Source: Gaiellasilicea sp963791905 | GTDB lineage: Bacteria; Actinomycetota; Thermoleophilia; Gaiellales; Gaiellaceae | Assembly (NCBI GenBank): GCA_963791905.1 | Contig: CAWBTX010000004.1 | Coordinates: 558,001 to 622,000, forward strand | Direction: 5' to 3' | Length of the DNA: 64,000 nucleotides | Shown: positions 42,943 to 51,101 of the stretch, piece by piece | How the letters are laid out: each line of letters starts with the position of its first letter | Numbering within the stretch: the first letter of the stretch is position 1 | Notes under the pieces: model-generated | Databases searched by the model: none | The model's input: only the letters and a program-made list of their open reading frames with translations | What the model was told of the DNA's origin: nothing | Made by a program: the position numbers and the translations under genes

Positions 42943-44264
42943 AACGCGCGCTCGACGTCCTGCACGCGGCGCGACTCGGTGAAGATGATCGCGCGGTCGC
43001 CCGGCCGCAGGACCTCGTCACCGTGCGGGAAGACGGCCTTTCCGTTGCGGACGATCGCGCCGATCAAGGCGCCTCGAATCGGCATCTCCTTGAACCTCAG
43101 GCCGACGTACTCGCTCCCGGGCCGCGTGGTGATGTCGAGCACCTCGAAGCGGTCTCCCTCGAGCATCGCGACCTGCTGGGTGCGCGGGTCGTGGGCGAAG
43201 CGCACGATCTCCTCGGCCGTCACCTGCCGAGGGTTGATGCTCACGTCGATGCCGGCTCGCTCGTAGACCTCGGCCGAGGCCGCTTCGTGGGCGATCGCGA
43301 CCGTGAAGCCGACGCCGTGCACCTTCGCGAGCGTGGCCGCGTAGTGGTTCTTCAGGTCGTCGCGCATGGCGAAGATCGCCGCCTGCGCGTCCGCGATCCG
43401 CTCGCGTTCCAGGAAGTCGGTCTCGAGACCGGTGGCGTGGTAGACCCGGGCCCGGGTCAGCTCGGCGGCGACGATGCGTGCCCGCTCCAGCGACGCCTCG
43501 ATCAGTCGCACTCCGATCCCTTGCTCGAGCAGCGCCCGCGCGATCGCGGTCCCGGCGCGGCCGGCGCCGAAGACGACGACGTCCCGCACCTTGCCGGTGG
43601 CGGGCTCGATCAGCTCGCCCCATGCCTGCGCCGCCTGCGGGGAGCCGATCACGACGATCCGGTCGCCCGGGAGGATCGTGTCGTCGCCGCCCGGCAGCCT
43701 GAACGTCTCGCCGCGGATGATCCCCGCGACGCGCGAGTCCGTCGGCACCGCAGCTTCGCGGAGCGGCACGCCGAGGACGCGCGGGTCGGCCGTCTCGCGG
43801 ACGTCGAACTCGACGAGCTGCACCTGGCCCTCGGCGAAGACGTCCGTGAGCCTCGCCGCCGGCACGGCGATCGTCCGGGTGACGGCGTTCGCCGTCTCGA
43901 CCTCCGAGGAGACGATGAAGTCGACGTCGAGCTGACCCTCGTGCCACACCTCGAGGTACTCCGGGTTGGTCGTGCGCACGATCGTCGTCACGCGGGGCGC
44001 GATCGCCTTGGCGATCATCGCGGCGACGATGTTCGATTCGTCGCGGGACGTGCAGGCGATCAGCAGGTCCCCGGCGGTCACGCCCGCATCGGCGAGAACG
44101 CGGCGGCTGGCCCCGTTCCCTTCGACGGTCGAGACGTCGTAGCGCTGCGAGATCGCGGCGAGCCGGGACTCGTCGAGATCGAGGACGACCAGCTCGTGCT
44201 CGTCGTGCAGGGCCTCGACGATCGTCGACCCCACCTGCCCGGCCCCGATGAGGAAGATCTTCAC
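42939..44264 (-). CDS. trkA: Trk system regulatory protein TrkA
   Basis: A 441-residue peripheral protein with two tandem RCK modules: KIFLIGAGQVGSTIVEALHDEHELVVLD at the start and VVFGAGRAGTAIARALLEQGIGVRLIE at about residue 227. Each is followed by a TrkA_C domain (QLVEFDVRETADPRVLGVPLREA; FEVLDITTRPGSEYVGLRFKE). It is expected to bind NAD(H)/ATP and regulate the coupled TrkH. It is divergent from the sugar dehydrogenase gene, with a short shared promoter region. Confidence 0.95.
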   Translation of the reverse strand: MKIFLIGAGQVGSTIVEALHDEHELVVLDLDESRLAAISQRYDVSTVEGNGASRRVLADAGVTAGDLLIACTSRDESNIVAAMIAKAIAPRVTTIVRTTNPEYLEVWHEGQLDVDFIVSSEVETANAVTRTIAVPAARLTDVFAEGQVQLVEFDVRETADPRVLGVPLREAAVPTDSRVAGIIRGETFRLPGGDDTILPGDRIVVIGSPQAAQAWGELIEPATGKVRDVVVFGAGRAGTAIARALLEQGIGVRLIEASLERARIVAAELTRARVYHATGLETDFLERERIADAQAAIFAMRDDLKNHYAATLAKVHGVGFTVAIAHEAASAEVYERAGIDVSINPRQVTAEEIVRFAHDPRTQQVAMLEGDRFEVLDITTRPGSEYVGLRFKEMPIRGALIGAIVRNGKAVFPHGDEVLRPGDRAIIFTESRRVQDVERAL

Positions 44265-44315
44265 GCGCGCAGGTTACTCGGGGCGGTCCCCGTCGCCTTG
44301 GCTAGTCTGAGGCGC

Positions 44316-45404
44316 GTGCGCCTCCTGCTCGCCGTCCTCGGCCTGCTCGTCGTGACCGCGTGCGCGTCCGCCGCGAACGACTCCGCCGACACGACCGACT
44401 CGACCGACTCCGGCGCGTTCCGGCCGCGGGCGATCCTGACCGGCTTCGACGAGCCCGTGTTCGTCGGTGCGCCGGCCGGCGAGCGTAACCGCCTCTACGT
44501 CGTCGAGCAGGGGGGCCGGATCAAAGTCGTCGACTCGGGCAGAAGCCGCTCCGAGCCCTTCCTCGACATAGCCGACCAGGTGCTCTCCGGCGGCGAGCAG
44601 GGCCTGCTCGGGCTCGCCTTCCACCCGCAGTACGGCAAGAACCGGCGCTTCTACGTCCAGTTCACGGACAACAACGGCGGGACCCGGGTGGTCGAGTACC
44701 GTTCGAACGGCACGAAAGCAATTCCCGGCAGTGCCCGTCTGATCTTCCGAAGCAGCGACCCCTACGGCAACCACAACGGCGGCATGCTCGCCTTCGCCCC
44801 GAACGGCCGGCTCTTCTTCACGATGGGCGACGGCGGCGCAGGCGGCGACCCAGAGAACCGCTCCCAGAACCGACGCTCTCTGTTCGGGAAGCTGCTCTCG
44901 ATCAACGTCGCCACGAAGGGCCTCAAGATCGAGGCGCTCGGGCTCAGGAACGCCTGGCGGTTCGCGTTCGACCCCGCCAACGGCGATCTCTACATCGGCG
45001 ACGTCGGCCAGAACGCGACGGAGGAGATCTCGTACTTGCCGGCCGCGAGCAACGGGCTCGAAAACTACGGCTGGGACGTCTACGAGGGCCGGTCGAAGTT
45101 CGAGGACAAGCCGCTCGGCCCAGGCAAGCTCGTCCAGCCGATCGCGACCTACTCGCACGGCGACGGCTGCTCGGTCACCGGTGGCTACGTTTACCGGGGC
45201 TCGAACGCAGCACTACGCGGGCGCTATATCTACGGTGACTACTGCTCCGGGTACGTCTGGAGCCTGAAGGTCTCGGGCGGCAAGGCGACGACGGTTCGTC
45301 GCGAGAGCTTCCGGATCGAGTCCGTGACCTCGTTCGGCGAGGACGCCGCGGGAGAGCTCTACGGCGTCTCCCACCGCGGCACGATCTACCGCCTGACGCC
45401 TTAG
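44316..45404 (+). CDS. PQQ-dependent sugar dehydrogenase-like lipoprotein (GSDH family)
   Basis: A 362-residue exported six-bladed beta-propeller. Lipoprotein signal LLLAVLGLLVVTACAS with lipobox VTAC, then a Thr/Asp-rich spacer. Catalytic-site motifs: GGEQGLLGLAFHPQY, NHNGGMLAFAPNGRLFFTMGDGG, LRNAWRFAFDPANGDLYIGDVGQNATEEI and YGDYCSGYVWSL. Family members oxidise aldoses with PQQ or are PQQ-free propellers; the substrate is unknown. The GTG is centred in a GAGGCGC-gt-GCGCCTC dyad. Confidence 0.9.
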   Translation: MRLLLAVLGLLVVTACASAANDSADTTDSTDSGAFRPRAILTGFDEPVFVGAPAGERNRLYVVEQGGRIKVVDSGRSRSEPFLDIADQVLSGGEQGLLGLAFHPQYGKNRRFYVQFTDNNGGTRVVEYRSNGTKAIPGSARLIFRSSDPYGNHNGGMLAFAPNGRLFFTMGDGGAGGDPENRSQNRRSLFGKLLSINVATKGLKIEALGLRNAWRFAFDPANGDLYIGDVGQNATEEISYLPAASNGLENYGWDVYEGRSKFEDKPLGPGKLVQPIATYSHGDGCSVTGGYVYRGSNAALRGRYIYGDYCSGYVWSLKVSGGKATTVRRESFRIESVTSFGEDAAGELYGVSHRGTIYRLTP

Positions 45405-45406
45405 CT

Positions 45407-45429
45407 CTTAGTAACAGACTGTTACTTGG
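45407..45429. repeat. AT-rich palindrome between convergent genes
   Basis: AGTAACA-gac-TGTTACT (45410-45426) is a perfect 7-bp dyad overlapping the stop of the small minus-strand gene and lying three bases after the sugar dehydrogenase stop. It is markedly AT-rich for this window. It could be a weak bidirectional hairpin; a transcription-factor site is less likely because no promoter is expected between convergent genes. Confidence 0.45.
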
Positions 45430-45634
45430 CGCGGCGCACGCGCGGCGACTGGCCCAGGGCGGCGTAGGCGAGCGCGTTCAGGCTCTCGTTCAGGTTGCGC
45501 AGCTCGCGGGCGACTGCTGCGAAGCCCTCCGCGTTCTCCTGGTGCCGGTTCAGCCGGGCGAGCTCGTCGGCGATCCGGTCGAGCCGGGCCAGCACCGCTT
45601 CGAACTGGCGATCCGGCATCTCCTTCGCATCCAT
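45422..45634 (-). CDS. Small helical protein, unknown
   Basis: A 70-residue, almost entirely helical and amphipathic protein (FEAVLARLDRIADELARLNRH; FAAVARELRNLNESLNALAYAA) with a basic C-terminus PRVRRAK. The heptad-like spacing suggests a coiled coil. No family is recognised. The ATG at 45634 is divergent from the ABC-2 permease gene 21 bases away. Codon usage fits the genome, so it is probably real. Confidence 0.55.
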   Translation of the reverse strand: MDAKEMPDRQFEAVLARLDRIADELARLNRHQENAEGFAAVARELRNLNESLNALAYAALGQSPRVRRAK

Positions 45635-45654
45635 GGGGCGAGAATAGCGTCCCC

Positions 45655-46452
45655 GTGCGTCTCTCCTTCGAGCTCGCCCGCCGCGGCTACCGCCGCTACT
45701 CCGCGTATCCAGGCGCGACGGTCGCCGGTCTCTTCACGAACGCCGTCTTCGGCTTCCTGATCGCGTACATCCTGCTCGCGGTCTACGACGAGACGGTCTC
45801 GATCGGCGGTTATGACGTCGAGGACGCCATCGCCTACGTCTGGATCTCGCAGGGGCTCCTGTCCGTCGCAGGCCTCTTCGGCCCTGGGTGGTGGGAGCTC
45901 GCGCGGCGCGTACAGACCGGCGACGTCGCGACCGACCTCCAGCGGCCGCTCGACGTCCAGCAGGCCGCGTTCGCGGGGGACGCGGGACGCGCGTTGTACC
46001 AGCTGCTCTGGCGGGCCGTGCCTCAGTTCCTGCTCGGCGTCCTTCTCTTCGAGATCACGATCCCGAGCGAGCTCGCCCGCTGGCTCCTCTTCGCGGTCAG
46101 CGTTGTGCTCGCCGTCGCGGTGAGCTTCGGCGTCCGCTTCCTGGTGAATCTCTGCTCGTTCTGGCTGCTCGACTACCGCGGGCCGGTGATCATCGCTATC
46201 GGCGTCAATCTCGTCCTCTCGGGCGCGGTCATCCCGCTTGCCTTCTTCCCGGAGCCACTCGACACGGTGTTGCGGCTGACGCCGTTCGCCGCGATCGTGC
46301 AGGCCCCGGTCGACGTCTACGTCGGCGAGCCGCTCGGCGGGAGCGTCGCGCTCGTGCTGGCGCTGCAGGCCTCTTGGGCGCTCGCGCTTTATTCGGTTGG
46401 ACAGCACGTGCTCGCGGCGGGGACGCGGAAGCTGGTGCTGCAGGGTGGTTGA
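45655..46452 (+). CDS. ABC-2 type (DUF990-like) permease subunit
   Basis: A 265-residue protein with six transmembrane helices, starting at GTG. Motifs such as LFTNAVFGFLIAYILLAVYDE, DVATDLQRPLDVQQAAFAGDAGRALYQLLWRAVPQ and SGAVIPLAFFPEPLDTVLRLTPFAAIVQAPVDVYVG are typical of the ABC-2 family permease pair with DUF990. It forms an exporter with the next permease and ATPase. Substrate unknown. Its stop overlaps the next gene. Confidence 0.9.
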   Translation: MRLSFELARRGYRRYSAYPGATVAGLFTNAVFGFLIAYILLAVYDETVSIGGYDVEDAIAYVWISQGLLSVAGLFGPGWWELARRVQTGDVATDLQRPLDVQQAAFAGDAGRALYQLLWRAVPQFLLGVLLFEITIPSELARWLLFAVSVVLAVAVSFGVRFLVNLCSFWLLDYRGPVIIAIGVNLVLSGAVIPLAFFPEPLDTVLRLTPFAAIVQAPVDVYVGEPLGGSVALVLALQASWALALYSVGQHVLAAGTRKLVLQGG

Positions 46453-47248
46453 CCTCCTGCGGATCTACCGCCTGCTCATCGGTGCGCGCGTGCGCGCGCA
46501 GCTCGAGTACCGGCTCTCGGCGGCGCTCCAGCTCGCGGGCGTCACGATCTTGACCGCGATCGACTTCGTCGCCATCGCCGTGATCTTCGCCAACGTCCCG
46601 GAGCTCGGCGGGTGGACGGTCGCCGAGGTCGCGCTCCTCTATGCGCTCGCGACGATTGCCTTCGCCTTCACGGATCTCGCGATCGGCCACCTCGATCTCT
46701 TCCCGCAGATGATCCGAGAAGGGACGTTCGACCAGATCCTCGTCCGGCCGCTGCCCTCGCTGTTCCAGGTCATCGCCTCCGACTTCGCGATCCGGCGCGT
46801 CGGGAAGATCCTGCAGGGGATCGCCGTGCTCATCTACGCGCTCGTGGCGCTCGACATCGACTGGACGGTCGGGCGTGTGCTCGCGATCCCGCTCGCGATT
46901 GCCGCAGGCGCCGTCATCTACGGCGCCGTCTGGGTCGCACTCGCGACGATCACGTTCTGGGTCATCGACGCGATCGAGGTCGTGAACGCCTTCACCTACG
47001 GCGGCAGCTTCCTCTCGCAGTACCCGATCGGCATCTTCGCGCGCTGGCTACGCGGCCTTGTCGTCTTCGTCTTCCCGCTCGCCTTCGTCGCCTACTTTCC
47101 GGCGCTCTACGTGCTCGACAAGGAGGACGCGCTCGATCTGCCCGAGGCGCTGCAGTATCTGTCTCCGCTCGTCGCGGTGGTCGCAGTCCTCGCCGCGACC
47201 GCGATCTGGCGGAACGCCGTCCGCCACTACCGGAGTGCGGGCGGATGA
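46445..47248 (+). CDS. ABC-2 type permease subunit
   Basis: A 267-residue six-helix membrane protein from a GTG at 46445 overlapping the upstream permease. It contains IREGTFDQILVRPLPSLFQVIASDFAIRRVGKILQG and YPIGIFARWLRGLVVFVFPLAFVAYFPALYVLDKEDALDLP, conserved in the partner permease of the DUF990 exporters. The stop overlaps the ATPase ATG (ATGA). Confidence 0.9.
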   Translation: MVDLLRIYRLLIGARVRAQLEYRLSAALQLAGVTILTAIDFVAIAVIFANVPELGGWTVAEVALLYALATIAFAFTDLAIGHLDLFPQMIREGTFDQILVRPLPSLFQVIASDFAIRRVGKILQGIAVLIYALVALDIDWTVGRVLAIPLAIAAGAVIYGAVWVALATITFWVIDAIEVVNAFTYGGSFLSQYPIGIFARWLRGLVVFVFPLAFVAYFPALYVLDKEDALDLPEALQYLSPLVAVVAVLAATAIWRNAVRHYRSAGG

Positions 47249-48211
47249 TCGAGGTGAACGAGTTGCAGAAGCTGTTCATCGTCCGCGCGAAGACCGGCCG
47301 GCTCCGCCGCGAACGGCGCGTCGTCGAGGCCGTCGCGGGGATCACGTTCGAGATCGAGCGCGGCTCGATGGTCGGCTACGTCGGCCCGAACGGCGCCGGG
47401 AAGTCGACGACCGTGAAGATGCTCACCGGGATCCTCGTCCCGAGCGCGGGCCGCCTCCGCGTCGTCGGGCCTCGACCCTCCGCGACAGCGCATCGAGCTC
47501 GCACGCCGCATCGGCGTGGTCTTCGGCCAGCGCTCGCAGCTGTGGTGGGACCTGCCGCTCGCGGACTCGTTCGAGCTCCTACGTCACATCTATCGCGTGC
47601 CCGAGGGGCGGCATCGCGAGAACCTCGACCGCTTCACGGAGACGCTCGGGCTGGCCGAGTTCATCGGCACGCCGGTGCGGCAGCTCTCGCTCGGGCAGCG
47701 GATGCGCGGCGAACTGACGGCTGCGCTCCTCCACGATCCGGAGATCGTCTTCCTCGACGAGCCGACGATCGGGCTCGACGTGGTCGCCAAGGCCGCGGTG
47801 CGGGAGTTCCTGGCCGAGGTGAACCGCGACCTCGGAGTCACGGTGCTCCTGACGACGCACGATCTCGCCGACATCGAGCGGCTCTGCTCCCGGCTCCTGA
47901 TCATCGACCACGGTCGTCTCATCTGGGACGGCGGCCTCGACGAGCTGAAGCGCAGATACGGGCAGGAGCGGACGATGATCGTCGACCTCGAGGAGGCGGC
48001 GCCGCCGCTGGAGGTGCCGGGCGCGCGTGTGGTCCGGGTCGAGGGACCGCGCCAGTGGCTCGCGTTCCGGCGTGACGAGACGAGTGCGGCGGAGCTCACG
48101 GCCGCGGTCGCGACGCGGGCACGCCTGATCGACCTCGCCATCGAAGAGACCGACATCGAGGAGATCGTCAGGCGGATCTACGCAGCCGGAGCAGCTCCTC
48201 CCGAGTCCTGA
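47245..48211 (+). CDS. ABC exporter ATP-binding protein, one frameshift
   Basis: The ATPase of the preceding two permeases. Walker A VGPNGAGKSTTVKMLTG lies near residue 47. After GRLRVVG the frame is lost at 47470 and resumes in the next frame as LDPPRQRIELARRIG, VVFGQRSQLWWDLPLADSFELL. The signature LSLGQRMRGELTAALLHDP, Walker B IVFLDEPTIGLDV and H-loop TTHDLADIE follow. A single extra C before CTCGAC explains the break (967 nt, +1). The stop region overlaps the end of the convergent HAD-like gene by 44 bases. Confidence 0.9.
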
Positions 48212-48587
48212 CGACGACGTCCGCCGCCGCCGGGGAAGGCTCGAGCGCGTCGACCCTGCGCGCCGCTCCGAGCTGGCGCAGCGCGACGCGCGCGAGCTCG
48301 ACGGGGGCATCCGTGAAGACGACGACCTGCGCGCGGTCCGCCTGGAGGCCGCGAAGGATGTCGTTCACCTCGGCCGCCGGGCGCAGGTAGACGGGCGCGC
48401 GGTCCTCGGCGAAGCGCTCCAGGAGGGTTCGCCAGTTGCCGGCGCCGCGCGCGTCGAGCTCCTCTGCGGCGGCCTTGCGGTCCTCCGGTAGGCCGTCGAC
48501 GTCGAGCACGCGTGACACGTCCTCGAGCCAGTCGCGCCAGAGCGGCCGCGTGTCGCCCAACGCATCGAGGTCGATCGCGATCCTCAC
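48168..48587 (-). CDS. HAD-like hydrolase
   Basis: A 139-residue protein from GTG at 48587. The N-terminal RIAIDLDALGDTRPLWRDWLEDV contains a DxD resembling HAD motif I. The middle VVVFTDAPVELARVALRQLG resembles motif II (hhhT) plus the following helix, and VDALEPSPAAADVVVRTREEL is consistent with motif IV. The cap domain is minimal. The activity (phosphatase or none) cannot be told because the usual DxDGT is altered to DLDALGD. It is coupled to the VanZ-like gene by a four-base overlap. Confidence 0.65.
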   Translation of the reverse strand: MRIAIDLDALGDTRPLWRDWLEDVSRVLDVDGLPEDRKAAAEELDARGAGNWRTLLERFAEDRAPVYLRPAAEVNDILRGLQADRAQVVVFTDAPVELARVALRQLGAARRVDALEPSPAAADVVVRTREELLRLRRSA

Positions 48588-48937
48588 CGGGTCCTCTGCT
48601 GGCCGAGCCGTCGCCATGCGAGCACGCCGACGCCGACTCCGACGGCGTCGATGAGGACGTCGAGCGGGGCGGCGCGCCGGCCCGGGACGAAGTGCTGGTG
48701 CAACTCGTCCGAGACCGCATAGATCACGCCCGCCGCGAACGCGGGCACTTCGGCCCGGAGCGCGCGCATCAGGAGTGCGCCGAGGACGGCGTACTCCGCC
48801 GCATGCGCGAGCTTCCGCAGGACGAGGTCCCAGCCGCCCAGGCCCGTGCCGAGATCGGACACCGAGGAGAACCCGAAGATGATTGCCGCCCAGACAACGA
48901 CCGGAAGCCAGAGGCGGAGCGGCGTCGGCACCAGCAC
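48584..48937 (-). CDS. VanZ-like membrane protein
   Basis: A 117-residue protein with three to four helices: LWLPVVVWAAIIFGFSSVSD, KLAHAAEYAVLGALLMRAL (VanZ core, with His and Glu), VPAFAAGVIYAVSDELHQHFVPGR and PLDVLIDAVGVGVGV. This matches the VanZ/YfiM-type family seen in teicoplanin resistance and spore or envelope proteins. The start is uncertain (GTG at 48937, or 48955/48958 inside the opposite-strand riboswitch). Confidence 0.8.
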   Translation of the reverse strand: MLVPTPLRLWLPVVVWAAIIFGFSSVSDLGTGLGGWDLVLRKLAHAAEYAVLGALLMRALRAEVPAFAAGVIYAVSDELHQHFVPGRRAAPLDVLIDAVGVGVGVLAWRRLGQQRTR

Positions 48938-48941
48938 GATG

Positions 48942-49101
48942 ATAGGCTCCGGCACCACACGGAGCCCGGTGAGGGAACCCGGTGCAAGTCCGGGACGGTC
49001 CCGCCGCTGTGAGGGGAAGCGCTTTCCGCGGAAACGCCACTGGCCGCGAGGCTGGGAAGGCCGCGGAGGAGGAAGCCCCGAGTCAGAAGACCTGCCCGGC
49101 T
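48942..49101 (+). promoter_or_regulatory. Cobalamin (B12) riboswitch
   Basis: The conserved core is clear: GGAGCCCGGTGAGGGAACCC, GGTGCAAGTCCGGG, ACGGTCCCGCCGCTGTGA and, at 49081-49096, AGTCAGAAGACCTGCC. These match the invariant blocks of the cobalamin riboswitch, with variable stems between 49000 and 49080. Downstream CTCCTCC (about 49100-49106) can pair either with GGAGGAG at about 49068-49074 inside the aptamer region or with the ribosome-binding GGAGGA at 49127-49132 of the next gene. Translational control is the likely mechanism. Confidence 0.93.
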
Positions 49102-49135
49102 CCTCCACACCGAACCCCTCGCGGAAGGAGGATTC

Positions 49136-49724
49136 GTGTTTCGCAGGCTCGTCATTCTCTCGCTGCTCCTGGCAGCGGTGTTCTCGTCGTCCGCGCTCGC
49201 GGCGAACATCAAGGTGCGCGTCGAGGGCAGGACGCAGACGATCTACGGCTCCGTGCAGCCCTCGCTGCAGGCCGACAACGCCCTCCAGGCGCTCGACGTC
49301 GCCAGCACGGCAGGCGAGTTCCACTACGTGCTGACGCCCAGCTCGTTCGGCGACTACGTCAGCCAGATCGGCAAGTACGCGGCGGGCGGCACCTCCGGCT
49401 GGGTCTTCAAGGTGAACGGCGCCTCGCCGCCGGTCGGGGCCGACAAGGTCGTTCTGAAGGACGGCGACGTCGTGCTCTGGTACTGGGCCACGCTTCGGCA
49501 CAGCAGGCGGGCCGCCGACGCTCGATCTCCGCCGCCTGCCGGGCAACTGCTACAGCGTCGACTCCCTGAACGACGCGGGCACGCGCGCGCGGACCGCGCG
49601 CGCGACGCTGCACGCGGACGGCAAGCGGTTCCCGGTCCGGAACGGCCGCGCCTGCATCGGCAAGCACACCGGCCTCGTCCGCGCGACCGCGGACGGCGCC
49701 GTGCGCTCGAACTCGGTGCAATGA
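49136..49724 (+). CDS. Secreted DUF4430 protein (transcobalamin-like beta domain), one frameshift
   Basis: First gene under the B12 riboswitch. GTG at 49136 opens a signal peptide (RRLVILSLLLAAVFSSSALA). A DUF4430-type domain follows: KVRVEGRTQTIYGSVQPSL, NALQALDVASTAGEFHYVL, GDYVSQIGKYAAGGTSGWVFKVNG and ADKVVLKDGDVVLWYWATF. This is the fold of the C-terminal beta domain of intrinsic factor/transcobalamin. The frame breaks at 49493 (one extra C) and resumes as GTAGGPPTLDLRRLPGNCYSVDSLNDAG, a second small domain, to the TGA at 49724. Confidence 0.88.
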
Positions 49725-49725
49725 C

Positions 49726-50391
49726 GTGCGGCGCGTCTGCGCGCTTCTGCTCTGCCTCCTCGCCGGCTGTGGCGGAACCGGCGAGGAGGCCGGCACCGCG
49801 CAGCTCTGGGTCACTCGTGACCGGGGGATGGAGCTCGTGCTCGAGGCCGAGGTGCCGGCAGGCCAGACGCTGATGCGGGCACTGGCGTCGAAGCTCGAGA
49901 TCGAGACGCGCTACGGCGGGCGGTTCCTGCAGTCGGCTGCCGGGCTCGAGGGCAGCCTCGACGAGCAGCGCGACTGGTTCTGGTTCGTGAACGGCTACGA
50001 GGGCGACCGCAGCGCCGCCGAGTACGAGCTGCGCGACGGCGACGTTGCCTGGTGGGACTACCGCTCCTGGGAGCGAGAAGGCGAGTCCCGTGTCGTCGTC
50101 GGCGCCTTCCCGGAGCCGTTCGTGCACGGCTTCGACGGCGACCTGCGGCCGGCAGCCGTCCGGTACGCGCCGGCTGAGAAGGCGCGCGCACAGGAGCTCG
50201 CGTCGGAGATCGGCGCCGACTCGGTCGAGCCGCTCGGGACGCCGGTGCCGGACGGATCGAACGTCCTCGAGGTGCGCTCCGGGCCGCCCGCGATGCGGGC
50301 CGAGCTCCTGGGCGAGACGGCCGGGGATCCCGTGCGCATCGTGATCACGGGCTCGCCCGGCGAGCCGACACGGCGGTACTCCCTGCCGTGA
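49726..50391 (+). CDS. DUF4430 lipoprotein
   Basis: A 221-residue protein beginning VRRVCALLLCLLAGCGG (lipobox LLAGC), so it is anchored on the outer face of the membrane. A DUF4430-like region follows: GQTLMRALASKLEIETRYGGRFLQSAAG, DWFWFVNGYEGDRSAAEYELRDGDVAWWDYR, with the Trp-rich ligand-side strand. A C-terminal unrelated region (PAEKARAQELASEIGADSVEPLG) follows. It is separated by one base from the previous gene and probably acts as the membrane-tethered partner of the secreted DUF4430 protein. Confidence 0.88.
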   Translation: MRRVCALLLCLLAGCGGTGEEAGTAQLWVTRDRGMELVLEAEVPAGQTLMRALASKLEIETRYGGRFLQSAAGLEGSLDEQRDWFWFVNGYEGDRSAAEYELRDGDVAWWDYRSWEREGESRVVVGAFPEPFVHGFDGDLRPAAVRYAPAEKARAQELASEIGADSVEPLGTPVPDGSNVLEVRSGPPAMRAELLGETAGDPVRIVITGSPGEPTRRYSLP

Positions 50392-51101
50392 GCACCCGGC
50401 TCAGCCCCGGGCCGGCCGCTGCGCTCCTGGCGTCGGCGGGCTTCGCCGCGCTCCTCGCCGAACGGGTGGTCACCGCAGGAGCGATTGCCCTCCTCCTACT
50501 CGTGGTCTGCCTGCGCGCGCCCGCGGAGCGCCGCGGGGTCTACCTCTTCGGCGCCCTCGCCACCGGGCTCGGCGTGCTCGTGGTCTCGCCGTTCCTGTGG
50601 TCGAGCCCGGAGGGCGTCGTCCTGTGGGAGGGGCCGACGATTCCGGTGCTCGGCCCGCTCGACGTGACGACCGACGAGCTGTACGAGGCCGCCCTGAACG
50701 CGCTCCGGCTCACCGGGCTGGCGCTGGCGTTCTCGGCCTACGCGCTGCTCCTCGACCACGACCGGCTCGTGGCAGGTGCCGGGTTCGCCCGGCGATCCGC
50801 GCTCGCGGTGGCGCTCGCGACCCGACTCGTGCCGTCGCTCGAGCGCGACGCCGCGGGGCTCGCGGAGTCGGTGCGGGGGCGCGGTGTCGAGCTCCGCGGC
50901 GCCCGCGGTCACGCCGCGCTCCTGTCGCCGCTCGTCGCCGGCTCGCTCGAGCGGGCGACGACGCTTGCGGAGGCCATGGAGGCGCGCGGCTTCGGCCGCG
51001 GGGGCTCCACGCGTGCGCCTCGGCCCGCCTGGACCGCGTGGGACTGGCTCGCGCTCGGCGCCGCGGTGCTCGTGGTTCTGGTGGCGATCGCATGGCTCTA
51101 G
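50388..51101 (+). CDS. ecfT: Energy-coupling factor transmembrane protein EcfT (CbiQ-like)
   Basis: A 237-residue membrane protein from GTG at 50388 (overlaps the upstream stop). It has five to six helices and the two cytoplasmic Ala-Arg-Gly coupling motifs: SVRGRGVELRGARG and EAMEARGFGRGG. These contact the EcfA ATPases. It is the T component linking ATP hydrolysis to the substrate-binding S component. Its stop overlaps the ATPase gene. Confidence 0.92.
   Translation: MSTRLSPGPAAALLASAGFAALLAERVVTAGAIALLLLVVCLRAPAERRGVYLFGALATGLGVLVVSPFLWSSPEGVVLWEGPTIPVLGPLDVTTDELYEAALNALRLTGLALAFSAYALLLDHDRLVAGAGFARRSALAVALATRLVPSLERDAAGLAESVRGRGVELRGARGHAALLSPLVAGSLERATTLAEAMEARGFGRGGSTRAPRPAWTAWDWLALGAAVLVVLVAIAWL

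Noticed and set aside
45407..45429. TetR-type operator AGTAACA-gac-TGTTACT
   Set aside because: It lies between the 3' ends of convergent genes where no promoter is expected; a short 3' hairpin is simpler.
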